Source: Pseudomonas mediterranea CFBP 5447 (lineage in GTDB: Bacteria > Pseudomonadota > Gammaproteobacteria > Pseudomonadales > Pseudomonadaceae). Taken from it: a stretch of 64,000 nucleotides of DNA. The position numbers were made by a program, and so were the translations under genes. Each line of letters begins with the position of its first letter. Position 1 is the first letter of the stretch. The notes under the pieces are model-generated. The model did no database searches, had not been told where the DNA came from, and saw only the letters and a list, made by a program, of their open reading frames with translations. Of this stretch, positions 41,436-49,859 are shown in pieces. The DNA lies in assembly GCF_000774145.1 (NCBI RefSeq), contig NZ_KN322961.1, positions 82,423 through 146,422 of the forward strand, written 5' to 3'.

Positions 41436-42026
41436 GCTAAGGTCTTTTTTCGCTTGCCCCCATGCTTTTTCAATTTGCTCCACTATTAAATTTTCAAGGC
41501 GGCTTAGCTCATCCCTGAGACCTGACGAGGAAAACTCACCCTCCTCGAATGAATTAATATCAACCAATATCCCAGATGAAAGGCTATTAATTTCTTTTGC
41601 CAAATCACTTTTAGTGCCGACATAAAGCTTTATTTTAATTTGGAGAAAGAGCGCATCTCGCTTCTTAGACATCATCATTGCAACATCTTCTGAAGAGAAC
41701 TCTTCTTGATCGAGCAGATTTATAACTATAGCTACACACTGGAGAAACTCAGCCGAAGCGACTCGAAGCTGCTCCATCCATACGTTCCGGAGCGACGCTG
41801 CGTTCGCTCGTATTTGATTCTTCTGAACTCTATATGTAAAAAAACCGATAACCAAACTTGACAGAATAGATGCAATACCAATGAGCATAACACCCGGATC
41901 TGGCTCGCTGACTATTTCAATTTTCGGCGGAATCTCCAGTCCATTTAAAGTTACTGCCTTGCTTACTTCATGTTGGATAACTCCTGCATATTCACTTCCT
42001 TCAGCATCAAGTTCAAACCAACTCAT
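41418..42026 (-). CDS. Membrane-anchored unknown protein, accessory gene
   Basis: A 202-residue protein from ATG 42026 (MSWFELDAEGSEYAGVIQHE) with GGGGGG 6 bases upstream. One membrane span (MLIGIASILSSLVIGFFTY) is at about 46-64. The C-terminal 135 residues are helical and charged, with MEQLRVASAEFLQCVAIVIN. Low GC and opposite orientation. Function unknown. Confidence 0.65.
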   Translation of the reverse strand: MSWFELDAEGSEYAGVIQHEVSKAVTLNGLEIPPKIEIVSEPDPGVMLIGIASILSSLVIGFFTYRVQKNQIRANAASLRNVWMEQLRVASAEFLQCVAIVINLLDQEEFSSEDVAMMMSKKRDALFLQIKIKLYVGTKSDLAKEINSLSSGILVDINSFEEGEFSSSGLRDELSRLENLIVEQIEKAWGQAKKDLSLPADK

Positions 42027-42070
42027 AAGTGCCCCCCAAAAATGGCCAAATTTACTCCATAGGCTTCCCC

Positions 42071-42826
42071 ATGCCCACAGAAAACAAAGCGACCGAACCA
42101 CCACCCTACCCCGACCGCCTCTGTCATATCTATTACACGGCACACCCACATCGTTGCGGGTGCTTGAGTGGCGACGATGAAGCGCAGCGGCGTTTTGACG
42201 AACGCCAACGCGATACCAAGCTTGCAACAGCCGAGGGTGAGGTTCCGCGACTCATCGCCGAGCGTGAAGCCCTGCAACAGCGCCTGACCGCGGCAGACCA
42301 GCGCATCGACGAGCTGGAACAGGCCTTGAAGTTTTACGCTGAGCGCGAGCACTACCACTTCGAAAGCGGGAACTGGGACACCGTGAGCGGCGAGCCGCTG
42401 AATATTCTTTGGTGCGGTGACGAGCCCGATTTCATCGAAGATGGTTCCGTTGCGCGCGCCGCCCTATTCGCCAGCGCAGAGCCCGCCATGGAAAGTAAGC
42501 CTCCAGCCTACAAGCCGGGCCTCTACGCGGTGCGCCACATCGACAACTGGGATGGCGAGCGCGACGTGGTACTGACATTCGCTCTGCTGGACGCTGACGG
42601 TAAATGGACTGACAAGGAAACCGGTAAACCCCTGATGACTTACAAAGGGGACAAGGTTCTCAGGGCTTGGCCGCTGGACTGCTCCGACGCGCCTGACACC
42701 CAGATTATCGGCGTGCCACACAACTGGCTCGAAGACTGGGCGCTTGAACTTGTTGAGGCCGCGCAAGATGGCGGGCAGATGTCCAACCAAGTCGAACACC
42801 TTCTCGAAATTCACGCCAAGCCCTAA
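42071..42826 (+). CDS. Unknown early-operon protein with coiled coil
   Basis: A 251-residue protein (MPTENKATEPPPYPDRLCHI). A Cys/His cluster, YYTAHPHRCGCLSGDDE, is near residue 22. A coiled coil follows (AEREALQQRLTAADQRIDEL) at about 60-85. The C-terminal half is a beta-rich domain (HIDNWDGERDVVLTFALLDA). Ea22-like gene position, but no family recognised. Confidence 0.65.
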   Translation: MPTENKATEPPPYPDRLCHIYYTAHPHRCGCLSGDDEAQRRFDERQRDTKLATAEGEVPRLIAEREALQQRLTAADQRIDELEQALKFYAEREHYHFESGNWDTVSGEPLNILWCGDEPDFIEDGSVARAALFASAEPAMESKPPAYKPGLYAVRHIDNWDGERDVVLTFALLDADGKWTDKETGKPLMTYKGDKVLRAWPLDCSDAPDTQIIGVPHNWLEDWALELVEAAQDGGQMSNQVEHLLEIHAKP

Positions 42827-42879
42827 CCCCTTCCCCTATCAAGCCTGCCCATGCGGCGGGATGGAACAGGTATTGCCCA

Positions 42880-43329
42880 ATGGAAAAGCAAGCCAAACAA
42901 CGATGGTCACTGAATGGCGAGAGCGGATCATGGGATTACACCGCCCTGACCGATCTGATCCGCGATAACTATGGAAGCGCTGAGGACGGTACAAGCTTTG
43001 GCCCTGGACTCGGCAACGGGCTGGCCGTAGGCGACAAAATCTACCGAGCCACGGAATGCAAGGACGATCCGGCGGGCTTCCTGCCTGATGCGAACCAGAT
43101 CACTGAAATCATGTGGGATAACGCTGCATCCAGCGATGCGGGCGAATGGGTAGAAGACTATCCCCTCCTGAGGGGGGAGGCATCAAGAGATCTTGAGACC
43201 GCGCTCGAGCCGCTGAAAGCCTGGGCACGCAAATTTTGCCAGCCGGACTTTTTCACAGTTAAGGACGTCGCTCAGTACACAGTCACTGCTGAAGATGTGA
43301 GGAATGTCAGCAGGCAGGTGACCCCATGA
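42880..43329 (+). CDS. Unknown early-operon protein
   Basis: A 149-residue acidic protein (MEKQAKQRWSLNGESGSWDY) with DANQITEIMWDNAASSDAGE. The C-terminal 35 residues are a small helical region. Overlaps the next gene by 4 bases. No family recognised. Confidence 0.65.
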   Translation: MEKQAKQRWSLNGESGSWDYTALTDLIRDNYGSAEDGTSFGPGLGNGLAVGDKIYRATECKDDPAGFLPDANQITEIMWDNAASSDAGEWVEDYPLLRGEASRDLETALEPLKAWARKFCQPDFFTVKDVAQYTVTAEDVRNVSRQVTP

Positions 43330-43559
43330 CCCTCCGCCAGCGAATCACTACCTATATGAGCGGCGCAATCGACCCCCGGAATGATTGGTTCTGCACCTGG
43401 TGGTTCAAGTTTCACGTTTCGGGCGCCCGCGACACTCCTGAGATCCGCCGCGAACTGGAAAGGATGGAGCGTGACGGCCTGGTCGAGTCTGATCGAAGCC
43501 AGCGCAACAACACCAAATGGCGGCTCATCAAGCACAAGGCTGAGGGAGTGAGCCCATGA
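43326..43559 (+). CDS. Small winged-helix-like protein
   Basis: A 77-residue protein containing TPEIRRELERMERDGLVESD and TKWRLIKHK, the helix and wing of a winged helix-turn-helix. It may bind DNA. Coupled to both neighbours by ATGA overlaps. Confidence 0.65.
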   Translation: MTLRQRITTYMSGAIDPRNDWFCTWWFKFHVSGARDTPEIRRELERMERDGLVESDRSQRNNTKWRLIKHKAEGVSP

Positions 43560-43633
43560 TCCCCAAAGCCCTGGCCCTCAGCGCAATCCTGTGGGGCCTT
43601 CTCATCCTCTCTGCTGCATTGGGGATGTCATGA
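43556..43633 (+). CDS. Tiny hydrophobic peptide gene
   Basis: A 25-residue peptide (MIPKALALSAILWGLLILSA) that is almost one membrane span. It is flanked by 4-base overlaps on both sides, which is the main support. Confidence 0.4.
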   Translation: MIPKALALSAILWGLLILSAALGMS

Positions 43634-44079
43634 GCATTATGACCAAAGGGGTTATCGGTCAGCCCTACACGCTGGCTATGCACAGCGATTTGACCCGTCG
43701 TCAGTTCTACAGCCACGCTCAGGCGCTGCTGGCCGAACGCGACCAACTTAAGGGTTTGGTGCCTGGGTATCCGCCGCGCCCGCCGGACGGAGAAGGTCTA
43801 CCACGCTACGGGCTGCGTTGGAATGGTCCCCAGCAGCCGCTGGCTGTCCCGATGAATGACGGCTACTGGACGCCATGGCACTTGGCTCATCAGCTCAAGG
43901 CCGAGAACGAGGTGCTGCGCAAGGCCATCCAGTCCATCGCCGCCCAGGTCGACGGAAATATCCGCCCAACGTTGCGCGACGGAGTCAGCGGACAGGGCCA
44001 CGTTCAGGACATCTATCGATACTGCGACACCATCGAGGCGATCATCACGGGCGCGATAACCCAGGAGAGCAAGCCATGA
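43630..44079 (+). CDS. Unknown early-operon protein
   Basis: A 149-residue protein (MSIMTKGVIGQPYTLAMHSD) with a helical segment QAQALLAERDQL-like near residue 30 and KAENEVLRKAIQSIAAQV near 90. No family recognised. Overlap with the preceding peptide gene by 4 bases. Confidence 0.6.
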   Translation: MSIMTKGVIGQPYTLAMHSDLTRRQFYSHAQALLAERDQLKGLVPGYPPRPPDGEGLPRYGLRWNGPQQPLAVPMNDGYWTPWHLAHQLKAENEVLRKAIQSIAAQVDGNIRPTLRDGVSGQGHVQDIYRYCDTIEAIITGAITQESKP

Positions 44080-44213
44080 TCCTCCCCCTGCTCTACATGG
44101 CCTGGCTTGTATATAGGGGGCCGAGGCCATGAACACGGTGGATTGAAATAGTCGGGAAACCGACAGTTGCAAGCATTGACCATTGAGCCTCGACCACCAA
44201 CGAGGAACACCTC

Positions 44214-44399
44214 ATGAGTAAGTTTGCTGAATCGATAGTCGCCGCTGCCCATATCACAACCCGTCGGTCAAGAAATCAATTTTTCCGTGATTGCGACCGT
44301 TGGACCAACCGCCTTTTCAAAAAGGCTCTGATAACTCTACGCCAACGCCAAGAACAGCGACAGCAGATTGCTGAGGCATATCTAGCCACTGTGATGTAA
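44214..44399 (+). CDS. Small basic protein
   Basis: A 61-residue, Arg-rich helical protein (MSKFAESIVAAAHITTRRSR) with CGAGGAAC 5 bases upstream. It might bind nucleic acid. No family recognised. The 130 bases before it hold only a possible 18-codon frame at 44076-44132. Confidence 0.55.
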   Translation: MSKFAESIVAAAHITTRRSRNQFFRDCDRWTNRLFKKALITLRQRQEQRQQIAEAYLATVM

Positions 44400-44449
44400 C
44401 CCATCCCTTCAACTGAAGCCTGCCGGTAAACGGCGGGCGGAGCTATGCC

Positions 44450-44866
44450 ATGAACAAAGAAGACCTTGCCGACCGCATTAGCGGAATCGCCTACCCCTGC
44501 CGCATCCACAAGGATCTGATCCAGATCGCAAAGGACTCAGGATTGGTGATTGTCTACGGCGCCAGCGACGACCTGATGGAGTTCGAAGGCACAGCCCCGG
44601 AAGAGATCGGCTGCTACGACGGAGGAACCGCTCTGGTGGATGCCCTGGGCGTGCTACCCGACCGGGACAGCATCGATGATGACGACGAGCTGGAACAGTA
44701 TTTCCAGCGGAAGGCCAAGGCCAGGCCAATCGAGGCGCTGTGGTGTAAAGAGCCGGGCTACTCCTGGACGTACAAGACCGATATCCCCCACGCCACATTC
44801 GAAGTGCTGGACGACGTCGACAAATATTGCCGGGGCATCGTCTTCTCGCTGGCCGACCTGGCCTGA
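44450..44866 (+). CDS. Unknown acidic phage protein
   Basis: A 138-residue acidic protein (MNKEDLADRISGIAYPCRIH) with GLVIVYGASDDLMEFEG near residue 31 and FEVLDDVDKYCRGIVFSLAD at the end. Similar proteins occur near integrase genes of Pseudomonas prophages; role unknown. Confidence 0.65.
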   Translation: MNKEDLADRISGIAYPCRIHKDLIQIAKDSGLVIVYGASDDLMEFEGTAPEEIGCYDGGTALVDALGVLPDRDSIDDDDELEQYFQRKAKARPIEALWCKEPGYSWTYKTDIPHATFEVLDDVDKYCRGIVFSLADLA

Positions 44867-44909
44867 TCCATCAACACCTTCTGCCGCCACGCGCGGCATG
44901 GAGCATCGC

Positions 44910-45116
44910 ATGAGCATCCAGTTTCTGTCCCATGAGGAGGTTTGCGAGCTCACCGGCGCGCGGACCAAGGCTGGCCAGATCCTCAACCTGAAAAAAAATG
45001 GCATCAGACATACGATCAAGGTCAGCGGCTGGCCCAGCGTAACGGCCCAGGCCGTGACTGCGGTAGGTATGTTCGAATCAGAAAAACCCGTATGGACGCC
45101 ACGTAAGGCCAGTTGA
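44910..45116 (+). CDS. DUF4224 protein, excisionase-position
   Basis: A 68-residue protein (MSIQFLSHEEVCELTGARTK) with a small helix-turn-helix, GQILNLKKNGIRHTIKVSGW. This is the DUF4224 family, usually encoded just before the integrase. The position fits a recombination directionality factor. It ends 1 base before the integrase ATG. Confidence 0.78.
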   Translation: MSIQFLSHEEVCELTGARTKAGQILNLKKNGIRHTIKVSGWPSVTAQAVTAVGMFESEKPVWTPRKAS

Positions 45117-45117
45117 C

Positions 45118-46149
45118 ATGGGAAGACGACCAAGCAAGCCAGGATCGATAGCGCGACTGCGCGAACGGAAAAAGGCCAGCGGCCGGGTTTACTACTATTA
45201 CGACACCGGCGGCAAAGGCCGTCGGGAAATCCCGCTGGGCAGCGACTACGGGCTTGCGATTATGGAATACGCAAAGCTCGAACGCGATCGCACCGCTACA
45301 GACCTGGTATCGAAGGTCATCACGTTCCGGTATGTCGCTGAAAAATATATGGTGGATGTTGTCCCGACAAAGAGCACGGCGACCCAGGCTGATAACAAGC
45401 GTGAGCTGAAAAACCTGATCGCCTTCTTCGATGATCCACCGGCGCCGCTCGAAACAATAGAACCGCTGCACGTTCGACAGTACCTGACCTGGCGAAAATC
45501 CGCCCCGGTCCGGGCCAACCGTGAAAAAGCGCTGCTGAGCGCGATCTGGAACTACGCCAGGGACAAGGGCTATACGGCGCTGGCGAACCCCTGCGCAGGT
45601 ATCAAGGGCAACAAGGAGACGGGAAGAGACACCTACGTCGAAGACGAGCTGTTCAAGCGGGTGCATGACAAGGCTGACGTAGGTCTGCAAGACGCAATGG
45701 ACTTGGCCTACCTGACCGGCCAGCGCGTGACTGATACCCGATTAATGGACGAGCGGGATGTCCGCAACGGGCAGATCTGGGTAACCCAAGGGAAAACCAA
45801 AGCGAAGCGGCGCATTGAAATCAGCGGTGAACTGGAGGTATTGATTGGTCGAATCATGGCCAGAAAGGCTGGTCACAAGGTCCGCTCGACGCGGCTGATC
45901 GTTGCTGAGGATGGCTCACCGATGACGGCGGCAATGTTGCGGAGGAGATTTGATATCGCCCGGGAAGCGGCTGGGGTTTCCAAGCCTGAGTTCCAGATGC
46001 GAGATTTGCGCGCCAAGGCAGGCACGGACAAGGCGGAATCCAGCGGAGACATTATGCAGGCCAAGGATCAACTTGGGCATACGACCGTTGTCATGACAGA
46101 GCAATACATCCGCAATCGGAAAGGCAAAAAGGTATCACCAACGAAGTGA
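45118..46149 (+). CDS. int: Tyrosine-family prophage integrase
   Basis: A 343-residue recombinase. The N-terminal part holds an arm-binding domain (GRVYYYYDTGGKGRREIPLG) and a SAM-like core-binding domain (about residues 60-160). The catalytic part has the first Arg in YLTGQRVTDTRL near 205, Lys in GKTKAKRR near 225, RDLRAKAGTD near 300 (His replaced by Arg, common in this subfamily), GHTT and the Tyr nucleophile in MTEQYIRN near 331. It lies 82 bases from the tRNA-Leu 3' end, its probable target. Confidence 0.95.
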   Translation: MGRRPSKPGSIARLRERKKASGRVYYYYDTGGKGRREIPLGSDYGLAIMEYAKLERDRTATDLVSKVITFRYVAEKYMVDVVPTKSTATQADNKRELKNLIAFFDDPPAPLETIEPLHVRQYLTWRKSAPVRANREKALLSAIWNYARDKGYTALANPCAGIKGNKETGRDTYVEDELFKRVHDKADVGLQDAMDLAYLTGQRVTDTRLMDERDVRNGQIWVTQGKTKAKRRIEISGELEVLIGRIMARKAGHKVRSTRLIVAEDGSPMTAAMLRRRFDIAREAAGVSKPEFQMRDLRAKAGTDKAESSGDIMQAKDQLGHTTVVMTEQYIRNRKGKKVSPTK

Positions 46150-46152
46150 ATT

Positions 46153-46180
46153 GCGGACCGGCATCAAAATAGCGGACCGG
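46153..46180. repeat. Paired GCGGACCGG near the integrase end
   Basis: Two identical 9-base copies at 46153-46161 and 46172-46180 between the integrase stop and the tRNA terminator; spacing 19 bases start to start, about two helical turns. They could be integrase or accessory arm sites at the attachment region. Confidence 0.4.
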
Positions 46181-46181
46181 A

Positions 46182-46223
46182 AAAAATCAAGGGTTTGCAT
46201 TAGCTTTCGCTTGCAAACCCTTG
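46182..46223 (-). terminator. tRNA-Leu terminator at prophage-chromosome junction
   Basis: On the minus strand CAAGGGTTTGC-(14 bases)-GCAAACCCTTG is followed by ATTTTTTCC: 11-bp perfect stem and U tract, 9 bases beyond the tRNA 3' end. Whether it is host or prophage DNA depends on where the crossover core lies. Confidence 0.85.
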
Positions 46224-46231
46224 AATTTAAA

Positions 46232-46318
46232 TGGTGCCCGAAGCCGGAATCGAACCGGCACGCCCTTACGAGCGGGGGATTTTAAGTCCCATGCGTCTAC
46301 CAGTTTCGCCATTCGGGC
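46232..46318 (-). tRNA. tRNA-Leu (anticodon UAA), prophage attachment site
   Basis: The 87-base gene, with encoded CCA, has the GCCCGAA/TTCGGGC acceptor stem and the long variable arm of tRNA-Leu. The anticodon loop is CTTAAAA and the T loop GGTTCGATTCC. Its 3' end faces the integrase, the usual layout for integration into a tRNA 3' end; the gene remains intact. Confidence 0.95.
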
Positions 46319-46470
46319 GGTAGCGCGGTCAAGCCTCGTGAAGCGGCGGATCAGAGGAACCGACAGCATCGAGGCCGGTGCAGCAGAGGGACGAAATATA
46401 TACATCCCGCCCCGACGAAGCAAGGTTGCCCAGGTCCTTTTCAAGACAAAAGCCTCATTACCCCATAAAG

Positions 46471-46510
46471 AAAAAAGCTCTGTAAATCATAGATCTACAG
46501 AGCTTTTTTA
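46471..46510. terminator. Terminator after tRNA-Cys
   Basis: AAAAAAGCTCTGTA-AATCATAGATC-TACAGAGCTTTTTT: 9-bp stem with A and T tracts either side, 4 bases from the tRNA-Cys 3' end. Acts at least on the minus strand. Confidence 0.88.
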
Positions 46511-46513
46511 TAG

Positions 46514-46587
46514 TGGAGGCCGAAGTCGGAATCGAACCGGCGTAGGTGGATTTGCAATCCACTGCATAACCATTTTGCTATTCGGCC
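46514..46587 (-). tRNA. tRNA-Cys (anticodon GCA)
   Basis: The 74-base gene with encoded CCA has acceptor stem GGCCGAA/TTCGGCC, anticodon loop TTGCAAA and T loop GGTTCGATTCC. It lies 195 bases upstream of tRNA-Leu on the same strand, but each has its own terminator. Confidence 0.95.
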
Positions 46588-46914
46588 TCAAAACGCCTGA
46601 TGCAATCAAACCGCATCAACCGTGTACTTACCTGGTCGGAAGAAAACCGCTTGCTCAGCGCTATCTCCTTGAAAACATTGAAGTTTTTTACACCTCAACG
46701 CATTCGATGGGCGCAATTATGTACTCATTTGCCAAAGCTGACAACCCCTTGATTTCAAAAAAAAATCGTCCGGCTGGCGGCCTTTCTCTTCTCGATCCCG
46801 CAGCCATACATCCGGCAGGGAACCTCCTCATCGGAAACCCGAAACGTCGATGGAACAACCACAGGCGCGGCGGCTCATTCCTTATGTCGCCTTCGATTGA
46901 TAAGGAAAACCATC
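46588..46914. other. Intergenic region, divergent promoters expected
   Basis: About 330 bases between the tRNA-Cys 5' end and the SRPBCC gene. No coding frame is convincing. It should carry the promoter of the tRNA (minus) and of the SRPBCC-alcohol dehydrogenase pair (plus); a clear sigma-70 motif is not evident. Confidence 0.5.
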
Positions 46915-47745
46915 ATGACTGAACGTCCACCACTGGTCGCGAGCCGGGCTGCGGTGCCGAGTCCGTCGCGTCCCAATCTGGGTACACCGGAGCGTGCGGT
47001 ATCGCTGCTGGCCGGCACCCTGCTGATTGCCAACGGGTTGCGCCAGGGCGGACTCAGGGGTTGGCCGCAAGTCCTGCTGGGGGCTTGTGCGACCTGGCGC
47101 GCTTACTCCGGCTCGTGCAGGGTCAAGCAAGCACTGACCCACAGCCCGTTCGAGCGGGCTTTCGAGCAGGATCGGGGTTGGGATTCAAGCAAAGTGATCT
47201 CCCGCAGCATCACGATCGGCAAACCCCGGGAGGAAGTCTTCGCGTTTTGCCGCAACCCGGCCAACCTGGGGGCCCTGGTGCCCTGGGTGGATACCATCGA
47301 GCAGACCGGCGAGCGTACCTACCGTTGGGTAGCCCATGGACCGAGGGACAAGACCTTGCACTGTGATCTCGAACAGAGTGAACCCAAGGAAGGCCGCAAG
47401 TTGCACTGGCTGGCCGCACCGGGCACCCGGTTCAAGCACGATATCCAGATGCATTTCAGCGATGCACCGACGGGCCGAGGCACGCAGATCAAGATCATCG
47501 TCGCCTGCCAGCCCTCTTTCGGGGCTGCCGGCTATGCCTTGGCCGCGGCCATTTCCAAGTTCTCGGACAAAGCCTTGCTGTACCTGCTGCGTAGCATCAA
47601 GCAACAACTGGAAACCGGCGAAGTGATTACCAACAGGATCCGGCCCCATGGCGAGAAGGATCTCCTGTTCATCCACCCGCCAAGTTCCGCCACCTCTGCA
47701 TCGACCGATCCGTCATCCACGCCTCTCAATGGAGGAACTGCCTGA
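46915..47745 (+). CDS. SRPBCC-domain protein with DUF2892-like N-terminus
   Basis: A 276-residue protein from ATG 46915, with AAGGA 9 bases upstream. The N-terminal 75 residues (GTPERAVSLLAGTLLIANGL) form a DUF2892-like membrane segment. Residues about 95-240 are an SRPBCC ligand-binding (polyketide cyclase-like) domain (SRSITIGKPREEVFAFCRNP ... THIQM-like strands). The C-terminus is Ser/Thr/Pro rich. Its stop overlaps the next ATG, so it forms an operon with the alcohol dehydrogenase. Substrate unknown. Confidence 0.85.
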   Translation: MTERPPLVASRAAVPSPSRPNLGTPERAVSLLAGTLLIANGLRQGGLRGWPQVLLGACATWRAYSGSCRVKQALTHSPFERAFEQDRGWDSSKVISRSITIGKPREEVFAFCRNPANLGALVPWVDTIEQTGERTYRWVAHGPRDKTLHCDLEQSEPKEGRKLHWLAAPGTRFKHDIQMHFSDAPTGRGTQIKIIVACQPSFGAAGYALAAAISKFSDKALLYLLRSIKQQLETGEVITNRIRPHGEKDLLFIHPPSSATSASTDPSSTPLNGGTA

Positions 47746-48917
47746 TGCGCGCACTGACCTGGCAAGGCCCCAACAAGCTGCAAGTCGAAACCGTCGATGA
47801 TCCGTCCATTCTCAGTCCCCGGGACGCCATCGTGCGGGTAACGTTGTCGTCAGTATGCGGTTCGGACCTGCACCTGCTGGGCGGCTACGTGCCAACCATG
47901 CAAGCTGGCGACATCATCGGCCATGAGTTCATGGGCGAGGTGGTGGAAACCGGTTCGGCCATTACACAACTCAAGAAAGGCGACCGGGTCGTTACCGTGT
48001 CGATCCTCGGTTGCGGTGCATGCGAGCACTGCCAGCGCGCGGATTTTTCCTGCTGCGACAACTCCAATCCCAATCCCAGTGCCACGGACATCGCCTACGG
48101 TCAGCCGGCGTGCGGCATCATCGGCTACAGCCACGCCTTTGGCGGTTTTGCCGGCAGTCATGCCACTTACATCCGCGTGCCCTTCGCCGATGTCAACCTG
48201 TTCACCATCCCCGAAGGCGTCAGCGATGAACAGGCGGTATTCGTCTCTGACGCGGTGCCTACCGGTTTTTTTGCGGCCGACAACGCCAATATCCAACCCG
48301 GTGACACCGTAGCTGTCTGGGGTTGCGGCGGCGTCGGCTTGATGGCGATTTCCAGCGCCTACCTGCTGGGGGCCGAGCGGGTGATCGCCATCGACCGCTT
48401 CCCCGACCGCTTGCGCCTGGCCGAGGAAAAGGCCGGTGCGATTGCCCTCAACTACGAAACCACCGACGTGCATGCCGCCCTGCTGGAGCTGACCGGCGGC
48501 CGCGGTCCGGATCGCTGCATCGACTGCGTGGGCATGGAAGCCCACGGCACCGAGGTCGATTATTACTACGACAAGACCAAGCAGATGATGCGCCTGCACA
48601 CCGAGCGCGGGACGGTGCTGCGCCAGTCGATCCGAGCCTGTCGCAAGGGCGGCACGGTATCGGTGGTCGGGGTGTATGGCGGCCTGCTGGACAAGTTTCC
48701 GATGGGCGCCATCGTCAATAAGTCCCTGACCCTGCGCTCAGGGCAACAACCGGGACAGCGCTATGTGACGCGACTGTTCGACTACATCCGGAACGGCCAG
48801 CTAGACCCGTCCTACCTGCTGACTCATCCCATGGGGCTGGAACAGTCGGTCGAGGGTTATGCGATGTTCAAGGATAAACGCGAAAACTGTTTACGCGCAG
48901 TGTTTCGGCCAGAGTGA
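47745..48917 (+). CDS. Zinc-dependent alcohol dehydrogenase, formaldehyde dehydrogenase-like
   Basis: A 390-residue medium-chain dehydrogenase. Catalytic zinc ligands: Cys in SVCGSDLHLLGG near residue 37, GHEFMGEV near 62, and a downstream Cys/Asp site. Structural zinc: GCGACEHCQRADFSCC near 91-105. NAD fold: VWGCGGVGLMAISSAY near 190. A long insertion (GTEVDYYYDKTKQMMRLHTE) near 265 is typical of the glutathione-independent formaldehyde dehydrogenase subgroup. Substrate not provable from sequence. Confidence 0.9.
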   Translation: MRALTWQGPNKLQVETVDDPSILSPRDAIVRVTLSSVCGSDLHLLGGYVPTMQAGDIIGHEFMGEVVETGSAITQLKKGDRVVTVSILGCGACEHCQRADFSCCDNSNPNPSATDIAYGQPACGIIGYSHAFGGFAGSHATYIRVPFADVNLFTIPEGVSDEQAVFVSDAVPTGFFAADNANIQPGDTVAVWGCGGVGLMAISSAYLLGAERVIAIDRFPDRLRLAEEKAGAIALNYETTDVHAALLELTGGRGPDRCIDCVGMEAHGTEVDYYYDKTKQMMRLHTERGTVLRQSIRACRKGGTVSVVGVYGGLLDKFPMGAIVNKSLTLRSGQQPGQRYVTRLFDYIRNGQLDPSYLLTHPMGLEQSVEGYAMFKDKRENCLRAVFRPE

Positions 48918-49079
48918 TCAAGCTATGACGAGGGGGCAGCTACACAGCCCAAGAAGAGCAAGCTCCCTCGCCAACGACTGCCCGACGCCCTCACACCAGA
49001 GTCGCAGCCCAGAGCCATTATGGGTAACATACCGGCCTTCCCCGCAGCCCTTCTGCGACCTGCCGAATAAGCCTTTCCC

Positions 49080-49859
49080 ATGCCTTTTGAACTCAGCGTT
49101 GACCTCACCACCCTCGCCATTCTGACCGTTGTCGCGTTCCTGGCCGGTTTCATCGATGCCATCGCTGGTGGCGGTGGCTTGCTGACCACCCCGGCGCTGC
49201 TGACCGCCGGCCTGCCGCCTCACCTGGTCCTGGGAACCAACAAGCTCAGCGCGACCTTCGGCTCGGCTACGGCCAGCTTCACCTTCTACAAGCGCAAGCT
49301 GTTCGATCCGAGGCAGTGGACCCATGCGTTGGTCGGCACGCTGGTCGGTGCCTTGAGCGGTGCCATCGTCGCCCATTACCTGCCGGCCGAATGGCTGAAC
49401 AAGATGCTGCCGGTGATCGTCTTCGCCTGTGGCCTGTACCTGTTGTTCGGCGGTACGCCGAAGGCGCCGCTGGACAGCGACGCGCCGATCAAGAAGACCT
49501 GGCAATCACCCCAGGGTTTTGCCCTGGGTTTCTATGACGGCGTGGCCGGCCCCGGCACGGGCGCGTTCTGGACCGTCAGCAGCCTGCTGCTCTACCCCAT
49601 CGACCTGGTCAAGGCCAGCGGCGTGGCCCGCAGCATGAACTTCGTCAGCAACATCGCGGCGCTGGTGGTGTTCATGTTCTCGGGGCAAGTGGACTGGATC
49701 ATCGGCCTGTGCATGGGCCTCTCGGTGATGATCGGCGCGTTCTTCGGTGCCCGCACCGCCATCAGTGGCGGAGCGAAGTTCATCCGGCCGGTGTTCATCA
49801 CCGTGGTGCTGGGCCTGACCGTGCGCCTAGCCTGGCAGCACTGGTTCAACGTGGCCTAA
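49080..49859 (+). CDS. TauE/SafE family (TSUP) membrane transporter
   Basis: A 259-residue inner-membrane protein with about eight spans and the family motifs [20 protein letters not shown] near residue 20 and [15 protein letters not shown] near 150. TSUP members export or import sulfite, sulfonates or other small anions; substrate unknown here. It overlaps the convergent nudC gene by 33 bases. Confidence 0.92.
   Translation: MPFELSVDLTTLAILTVVAFLAGFIDAIAGGGGLLTTPALLTAGLPPHLVLGTNKLSATFGSATASFTFYKRKLFDPRQWTHALVGTLVGALSGAIVAHYLPAEWLNKMLPVIVFACGLYLLFGGTPKAPLDSDAPIKKTWQSPQGFALGFYDGVAGPGTGAFWTVSSLLLYPIDLVKASGVARSMNFVSNIAALVVFMFSGQVDWIIGLCMGLSVMIGAFFGARTAISGGAKFIRPVFITVVLGLTVRLAWQHWFNVA

Noticed and set aside
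44076..44132. 18-codon frame overlapping the stop of the upstream gene by ATGA.
   Set aside because: Too short to judge; no conserved feature beyond the overlap.
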